Below the pieces are notes generated by a model. That model was not told the origin of the DNA, ran no database searches, and saw only the letters and a list, made by a program, of their open reading frames with translations. Below are positions 7,412-11,587 of a stretch of 11,587 bases of DNA, piece after piece. Source of the stretch: an uncultured Clostridia bacterium (GTDB lineage Bacteria; Bacillota; Clostridia; Christensenellales; Borkfalkiaceae); the NCBI GenBank assembly GCA_945834965.1, contig CAMAHZ010000028.1:1-11587 (forward strand), in the 5' to 3' direction. A program made the position numbers and the translations under genes. Each line of letters begins with the position of its first letter. Within the stretch, counting starts at the first letter, position 1.

Positions 7412-7475
7412 GACAAAGTTTATTAACAAACGTCTAAAATTTTAAACGTGTAACTAAAGTTTTGCGTTAATTTGC

Positions 7476-7504
7476 TTTTCTTTTTAAAGATTATGTGCTA
7501 TATT
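7476..7504 (+). promoter_or_regulatory. Probable extended -10 promoter of tRNA-Gly
   Basis: TATATT at 7499-7504 is preceded by TGC, giving an extended -10, and ends 13 bases before the tRNA. A weak -35, TTTTCT at 7476-7481, is 17 bp upstream. Transcription would start near 7511, leaving a short 5' leader. Confidence 0.5.
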
Positions 7505-7517
7505 ATTTAGGTAAAAC

Positions 7518-7592
7518 GCAGGCGTCGCCTATCGGTATGGCGTCAGCTTCCCAAGCTGATTTTGGCGGGTCCGACTCCCGTCGCCTGCTCCA
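7518..7592 (+). tRNA. tRNA-Gly (anticodon CCC)
   Basis: A complete 75-nt cloverleaf reads codon GGG. The acceptor stem is 7518-7524 with 7582-7588 (seven Watson-Crick pairs), discriminator T7589, as usual for bacterial glycine tRNA, and encoded CCA at 7590-7592. The D arm has three pairs (7527-7529 with 7539-7541) and GG in the loop. The anticodon stem TCAGC/GCTGA encloses TTCCCAA, with CCC at 7550-7552. The variable loop is five bases. The T stem (7565-7569 with 7577-7581) encloses TCCGACT, which puts C instead of the near-universal U at position 55. A strong terminator begins immediately at the CCA. Confidence 0.93.
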
Positions 7593-7643
7593 AAAATAAA
7601 AGCCCCGACAAGGGGCTTTTATTTTTGGAAATTCTAAAGAATA
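7572..7643 (+). repeat. Direct repeat copy A: tRNA-Gly 3' end, terminator and flank
   Basis: These 72 bases recur at 7736-7807 with one mismatch (A7638 versus T7802); the first 66 are identical. Copy A starts at tRNA position 56 in the T loop and runs through the 3' half of the T stem, acceptor 3' strand, CCA, terminator and about 17 further bases. The breakpoint in the T loop is a place where site-specific integrases often recombine. Confidence 0.95.
7592..7626 (+). terminator. Intrinsic terminator of tRNA-Gly
   Basis: AAAAATAAAAGCCCC (7592-7606) and GGGGCTTTTATTTTT (7612-7626) form a perfect 15-bp stem around GACAA. The 3' arm doubles as the T-rich tract after the GC-rich core, and the A-rich 5' arm makes it usable in both directions. 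The A of the tRNA CCA is its first base. Confidence 0.93.
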
Positions 7644-7745
7644 CGGGAGTCGGGGGGAGGCTTGGTCTGCGGATACTACCGCAGACTTGACAGCCCTAGG
7701 TTTGGGCTGTCAACCGTGCGCGTCCGCTCAAGGCGCGACTCCCGT
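7643..7745 (+). ncRNA. Candidate structured RNA or hairpin element between the repeats
   Basis: The outer stem ACGGGAGTCG (7643-7652) pairs perfectly with CGACTCCCGT (7736-7745), the first ten bases of repeat copy B. Inside are two directly adjoining perfect hairpins: GTCTGCGG/CCGCAGAC (7665-7672 and 7679-7686, loop ATACTA) and TTGACAGCCC/GGGCTGTCAA (7687-7696 and 7704-7713, loop TAGGTTT). A GC-rich strand (7714-7735) completes a junction and may pair CAAG (7729-7732) with CTTG (7661-7664). The copy B terminator follows 10 bases after the outer stem, as expected for a small RNA gene. I do not recognise the family; SRP, 6S, tmRNA, tRNA and integron attC were considered and do not fit. No promoter is evident just upstream, so expression may depend on read-through, or the DNA itself may be the functional form. 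Confidence 0.4.
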
Positions 7746-7807
7746 CGCCTGCTCCAAAAATAAAAGCCCCGACAAGGGGCTTTTATTTTTGGAAATTCTA
7801 ATGAATA
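7736..7807 (+). repeat. Direct repeat copy B: orphan tRNA-Gly 3' end with terminator
   Basis: This is the second copy of the 72-bp repeat, 164 bp from the first. It includes an encoded CCA at 7754-7756 but lacks the 5' tRNA half: no GCAGGCG strand precedes it to rebuild the acceptor stem, so it is not a second tRNA gene. It supplies the 3' arm of the outer stem of the hairpin element. Confidence 0.95.
7756..7790 (+). terminator. Second identical copy of the tRNA-Gly terminator
   Basis: The same 15-bp stem and GACAA loop recur here, placed just after the hairpin element. It would end any transcript crossing that element. Confidence 0.9.
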
Positions 7808-7823
7808 GGTTTAATTTGTTTAT

Positions 7824-7850
7824 AAAGGTTGTCCTTGTTTGGCAACCTTT
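7824..7850 (+). terminator. Further possible terminator upstream of the EAL genes
   Basis: AAAGGTTG (7824-7831) pairs with CAACCTTT (7843-7850). The loop could close further through CC/GG. It is followed by TGTCTTTT, an interrupted T tract. It lies before the next promoter and would insulate it from upstream transcription. Confidence 0.55.
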
Positions 7851-7896
7851 TGTCTTTTGGGCGATTCTGCGTAATTAAATAAAATTAACAATAGCG

Positions 7897-7924
7897 TTGA
7901 CAAGTATTTAATTTGTGATATAAT
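7897..7924 (+). promoter_or_regulatory. Consensus promoter of the EAL gene pair
   Basis: TTGACA at 7897-7902 and TATAAT at 7919-7924 are both perfect consensus hexamers with 16 bp between them; TGA before the -10 also makes it an extended -10. Transcription would start near 7931. Confidence 0.88.
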
Positions 7925-7968
7925 ATAAATTGTATTATTCCGTATTTCTGCGGTTGGGGAAGAAAAAA

Positions 7969-10137
7969 GTGAAGAAAAAGAAGATAGATATCCCACAACT
8001 TAATAATAACACGATAATAAAACTGCTTATCTTTATAGCAATCGTGGTTTTGTTGGAAGTGGTAACGGCTCTTGCCATATTTAACCAGTTTTCAAACAAA
8101 ACGTACAAGCAGGAATATGCGGCGTATAACAATAAAGCGACTTCGCTTTCAACGGTTTTAAACGCAAACTATACCACGGACGAGCTTAACCGCCTTAACG
8201 AAGAAGAAGTGCAGCAGCAGGTCATCTCTTCGTGTTTATCGCATGGCGGGTTTGAAAGCTACGCGGTTTTCATTTTCTACGATAATTCTACCAACGGTAA
8301 AATTATTTATTCTCAGTCACCCGAGTTTACAGTCGGTCAAACGCTTGATGAAATGGGTGTGGTCAATAATTCCGTATCGGTTTCAGAGCTCGGTGAAAAA
8401 ACTATTATTTTCGTACCAATAAGCTTGGGTGAGTACGGCTACGGAATAATGTGTGCAAGCGATTTTTCAGCAAGTTCTGCAAATGTACGTAATTTATTAG
8501 GCAACGTCGTTGCAATTTTGATAGTCTGCGGCGTTCTCGTTGCGGCAGTATTTATCGGTTACGCCTATTCGCTCGTCAACAAGGAGCGCGTCGCATTATT
8601 CCGATACAAGCTAACCGTCTCTAAGTCAGGGAAGATTGTTTCAAAAAACAGGGCGTTTAAGGCGGATTATTCCGCTATTGGCGAAATTCAGTCGCCAGAA
8701 AAGTTGGATAGAAATCATTTCACTTTAGTGCCTTTGCCTTCGGATAAGGGTGAAGACAGCTTACTTGCATTAAGGGCAATCGGCACAAGAAAAGGGCTGA
8801 AATTATACGGCGGAAGGGTTTCAAACGCAAACGCATTTATTATGGCGGAAGGCGAAACAAGGTCTGCCGGTATGACTACCGCGTCGCTTTCTAACGTATT
8901 TGAAAGCTTTATTGAAAAGGGCAAACGCACCTTGCTCGGCATTTTGTTTATCGGAAATCTCGACCAGATTAAAACTCTGTTCGGTAAGCAAATGGCTATC
9001 GACATACAAAAGATAATATTAAAAAAAGCTAAAGAAAAGTTTAATTACGCTTTTGAGTTAGACTTCGGCTATATCGGCATTGCGTATCCCGACGGCAAAA
9101 AGCTTGACATTTTAATGACCGATTTGGACGATATTTTTGCTTATATCAACGAGCCGTTAAAGGTTGACGACAACTTATTCACGCTTGAAATGAAGGGTGG
9201 TTTTGCTATGTGCGACCAGACTATGAATCCCCTTAATTTCGATTACGCATTCAAGGCGGCGGACGCAGCCCGTCAGCGTGCAATCGAAACGAAGGTAGCC
9301 GATTATATAGTCTATCACGAAAGCCAGAAAAAGCTCTACACGCGTTATCTCGTCACGTTTGACATAAAGCAAATGCTTTCCGAAGACGCGTTTGAAATGG
9401 AATATCAACCGCAGTACAGCATAAAGGAATCGAGAATAGAAGGCTTTGAAGCGCTTTTCAGGGTTAAGAAGAGCTGGAACGTCAACGTCGATACGTTCTC
9501 TTTTATAACTTATGCGGAGCGTACGGGTGCGATGGTACAGCTTGGCGATTTTATCTTTGATACGGGTATGAAATTCGCAAAGTCGATTGAAGGTAAAAAC
9601 GTCAGCGTTTCGCTAAACGTTTCGCCCGTTCAGCTTATGCAGGCAGGCTTTATAGATAACTTCCTGCGTATCTACCGCAAGTATGATTTAAAGCCGGGCG
9701 CAATCTGCGTTGAAATTACCGAAAGCTTTTTAATGACTAACTTTGCCGAAACCTTAAAAAAGCTAACCGTCTTGACCGATAATGGCATTATGGTTCATTT
9801 AGACGACTTCGGTACGGAATATTCTTCGCTTTTGTATATCAAAAAGTTGCCTATATCGACGATTAAGATTGATAAAGAATTCGTCAAAGACGTGCTTGAC
9901 AGCAGAGAAAGTCAGGCAATTATCAAGTTTATAACCAACATAGCAAAGCTTTTAAACGGAACGACCATTTGCGAAGGCGTTGAAACCTGCAAGGAATTCG
10001 ATATGCTTAACTATCTCGGTTGCGACACCATTCAAGGTTGGCTAATAAGCAAGTCCCTAAAGCCGGACGACGCCGCAAAATTTATCGACACGTTCGACTA
10101 TAAGCAGGTCGTCGCCGCACAGCAAGACAAGAAATAA
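7969..10137 (+). CDS. Membrane-anchored c-di-GMP phosphodiesterase (sensor, degenerate GGDEF, EAL)
   Basis: EAL domains hydrolyse cyclic di-GMP to pGpG. The 722-residue protein has a lysine-rich N-terminus, a first membrane helix (about 16-38), an extracytoplasmic region (39-176, possibly Cache/PAS-like, family not recognised), a second helix (about 177-203), then cytosolic domains. The GGDEF-like domain (about 320-450) is degenerate, reading LDFGYIGIAY where the active site should be, so it cannot make c-di-GMP and may be regulatory. The EAL domain (about 465-710) keeps its key residues: E494 (EALFR), N550, E582, D612-D613, K633, E669 and Q689, plus E585, which supports loop 6. Loop 6 reads DDFGTEYSS. 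A GTG start at 7969 is preferred because GGGGAAG precedes it and the in-frame TTG at 7930 lies at or before the predicted transcription start. The second EAL gene follows after 37 bp. Confidence 0.9.
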   Translation: MKKKKIDIPQLNNNTIIKLLIFIAIVVLLEVVTALAIFNQFSNKTYKQEYAAYNNKATSLSTVLNANYTTDELNRLNEEEVQQQVISSCLSHGGFESYAVFIFYDNSTNGKIIYSQSPEFTVGQTLDEMGVVNNSVSVSELGEKTIIFVPISLGEYGYGIMCASDFSASSANVRNLLGNVVAILIVCGVLVAAVFIGYAYSLVNKERVALFRYKLTVSKSGKIVSKNRAFKADYSAIGEIQSPEKLDRNHFTLVPLPSDKGEDSLLALRAIGTRKGLKLYGGRVSNANAFIMAEGETRSAGMTTASLSNVFESFIEKGKRTLLGILFIGNLDQIKTLFGKQMAIDIQKIILKKAKEKFNYAFELDFGYIGIAYPDGKKLDILMTDLDDIFAYINEPLKVDDNLFTLEMKGGFAMCDQTMNPLNFDYAFKAADAARQRAIETKVADYIVYHESQKKLYTRYLVTFDIKQMLSEDAFEMEYQPQYSIKESRIEGFEALFRVKKSWNVNVDTFSFITYAERTGAMVQLGDFIFDTGMKFAKSIEGKNVSVSLNVSPVQLMQAGFIDNFLRIYRKYDLKPGAICVEITESFLMTNFAETLKKLTVLTDNGIMVHLDDFGTEYSSLLYIKKLPISTIKIDKEFVKDVLDSRESQAIIKFITNIAKLLNGTTICEGVETCKEFDMLNYLGCDTIQGWLISKSLKPDDAAKFIDTFDYKQVVAAQQDKK

Positions 10138-10174
10138 CAAACAACAAACAAAATTATTACGATAAGGGTGCATT

Positions 10175-11581
10175 ATGCGTAATTCGTTACTCGCTGAACT
10201 TAATCTCGACCAAGGCGTCTACTATTTAATAGTGGGGCTGTTTTTCGTGCTCTGTTGCGTAGCGGTGTTCTTTTTAATTATAGGTATTAAAAGGGACCGC
10301 AACCGTCTTATTGCCGAAAAATTCAAAATTAAAGAGTTTGACAGGATAGGGTTTGAAGAAATGCTTCAACACAAATACGCTATGGCAAAGTCGGATACGC
10401 ACTTCACGGTAATAATCGTGCAGATTAACGGACTTGCAGAGCTTAAGTCAACTCTCGGCGAAAGACAGGTCAAGAAGATTACTATGACCTTAAGGGATAG
10501 AATAATGGCGGTAATTCCGCACGGCTCAAAAATTTGCGATTACGACGATATCCGCCTTGCAATTTTTATTGATGAGCATATGGATAACAAAGGTGCGTCC
10601 AACGTGGCTCTTTCCATAATCACCGAATGTAACCGCCCCGTCGTGCTGTTAACGAGAACGAAGATGACCATCAACGTCAACGTCGGTATTGCAAGCAACA
10701 ACGAATTCTGTCCCGACAGCAAAACGCTGTTGCAGAATGCAGAGCTTGCTACCTTAAACTCGACCAAAGAAGGTTTCAACAAGTACGAAATTTATTCCGA
10801 AAAACTTGCCGAAACGCAGACGGAAGAGTACAAGCAGTATCAAGAGATTAAACTTGCAATCAAGGGTCACCAGTTCACCTTGTATTATCAGCCTATAGTC
10901 AATCTCTCGACGGGCAAAGTAAGCGCATACGAAACGCTCGTGCGTTGGGAACACCCCACGCTCGGTCTGTTGACGCCGGCAAGGTTTTTGCCCATTATGG
11001 AACAGACGGGCGATATCAACTGGATAGGCACTTGGGCGTTTGAAGAAATGCTCAAAATGCAGACTAAGCACTACCGCGAACACCCCGAAGACGAAGATTT
11101 GGTATTCACGCTCAACTTATCGCCCAAGCAGTTAATGTATCCACACCTTGCGGAAGAATTCCGAAAGGTTTATAAGCGTTATAAAATTCCTGCGGCAAAT
11201 ATCTGTATGGAAATCGTTGAGTTCGCAATGTTCGACAAGGTTGCGGAAGTATCGTCAAACATACTCAAGCTTACGCAGATGGGCTTTAAGATTGCAATCG
11301 ACGACTTCGGACTTGAAATGTCGTCGCTTAAAATGCTTGAAGGGCTTGAGTTCCACTGGGTTAAGCTTGATAGGAAGTTTATCGAACAGGCTCAGGACGA
11401 CTTCCTTATCGGCGGTTTAGTAGAAACGCTCGTCAACTTTGCCGAGCATAAAAACTTTTCAATTGTTGCCGAAGGTGTAGAAGACGATATTATAGAAGAG
11501 TACGTAAAGGGCTTAAAAATCGGCTACGGACAGGGTTATTTCTACGGTAAACCACAACCCCCCGAAAATTATGGTTTGTAA
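10175..11581 (+). CDS. Single-pass membrane protein with degenerate GGDEF and EAL domains
   Basis: This 468-residue protein has one membrane helix (about 15-38) with almost no extracytoplasmic part, so its input probably comes from a partner or from the cytosol. The GGDEF-like domain (about 55-208) reads CDYDDIRLAIF at the signature and lacks a synthase site. The EAL domain (about 220-465) keeps the catalytic set: E253 (as ETL rather than EAL), N314, E346 with E349, D376-D377, K397, E433 and Q453. Hydrolysis of c-di-GMP is therefore likely, although loop 6 is DDFGLEMSS, off consensus at several positions. AAGGGTG lies four bases before the ATG. Spacing and strand suggest one transcript with the preceding EAL gene, and the two proteins may form a membrane complex or act as sensor and effector. 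The stop is six bases from the window end. Confidence 0.88.
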   Translation: MRNSLLAELNLDQGVYYLIVGLFFVLCCVAVFFLIIGIKRDRNRLIAEKFKIKEFDRIGFEEMLQHKYAMAKSDTHFTVIIVQINGLAELKSTLGERQVKKITMTLRDRIMAVIPHGSKICDYDDIRLAIFIDEHMDNKGASNVALSIITECNRPVVLLTRTKMTINVNVGIASNNEFCPDSKTLLQNAELATLNSTKEGFNKYEIYSEKLAETQTEEYKQYQEIKLAIKGHQFTLYYQPIVNLSTGKVSAYETLVRWEHPTLGLLTPARFLPIMEQTGDINWIGTWAFEEMLKMQTKHYREHPEDEDLVFTLNLSPKQLMYPHLAEEFRKVYKRYKIPAANICMEIVEFAMFDKVAEVSSNILKLTQMGFKIAIDDFGLEMSSLKMLEGLEFHWVKLDRKFIEQAQDDFLIGGLVETLVNFAEHKNFSIVAEGVEDDIIEEYVKGLKIGYGQGYFYGKPQPPENYGL

Positions 11582-11587
11582 TTTAAT

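Noticed and set aside
7643..7745. Integron attC site or SRP RNA
   Set aside because: The GTTRRRY/RYYYAAC ends of attC and the GGAA/GCAG core of SRP RNA helix 8 are absent.
7681..7756. Second tRNA gene ending in copy B
   Set aside because: The 3' acceptor strand and CCA are present, but no 5' acceptor strand, T stem 5' half or anticodon arm precedes them.
7687..7878. Small plus-strand open frame of 63 residues across the hairpin element
   Set aside because: It begins inside a 10-bp hairpin arm, runs through copy B and a terminator, and shows no ribosome site or protein-like composition.
7930..7968. TTG start at 7930 for the first EAL protein
   Set aside because: It falls at or before the predicted transcription start and has no ribosome site; the GTG at 7969 has both a leader and GGGGAAG.

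Overview
The window looks like a chromosomal piece of a low-to-moderate GC Gram-positive bacterium of the Clostridia type, probably an uncultured gut or anaerobic lineage. The reasons are the adjacent M24 peptidase and elongation factor P genes (a Bacillota arrangement), the B. subtilis-like EF-P loop, a collagen-like lipoprotein, consensus sigma-A promoters, a DUF5662-type protein and a tRNA gene that encodes its own CCA. This taxonomic reading is inference from gene content only.

Bases 1-6115 hold a run of same-strand genes. It starts with the acidic tail of an unidentified upstream protein (1-126) and an endonuclease IV-like TIM-barrel protein (119-970). A near-perfect promoter (960-988) then drives an M24 aminopeptidase (1008-2060), followed by EF-P (2092-2667), D-aminoacyl-tRNA deacylase (2677-3114), a PhnP-like metallo-beta-lactamase-fold hydrolase (3157-3993), a DUF5662-like protein (3995-4522) and a collagen-like lipoprotein with an inactive-looking thioredoxin fold (4526-6115). 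The gaps are 1 to about 42 bp. EF-P and Dtd both serve translation quality; the other neighbours share no obvious pathway. A 10-bp hairpin (6121-6147) separates this run from a convergent gene for a ferritin-like di-iron protein with apparently two four-helix bundles (6161-7399, minus strand).

The gene-free stretch 7400-7968 is the most unusual part. It carries tRNA-Gly(CCC) with a 15-bp-stem terminator. The tRNA 3' end, the terminator and the following bases are then repeated (72 bp, one mismatch, 164 bp apart). Between the two copies lie 92 unique bases that fold into two adjacent perfect hairpins, closed by a 10-bp stem formed with the start of the second copy. This could be a structured RNA gene, a non-autonomous mobile element or an integration scar at the tRNA; the sequence alone does not decide.

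Bases 7897-11581 hold a consensus promoter and two consecutive membrane-anchored proteins with degenerate GGDEF and intact EAL domains. They are probably co-transcribed c-di-GMP phosphodiesterases, the first with an extracytoplasmic sensor region.
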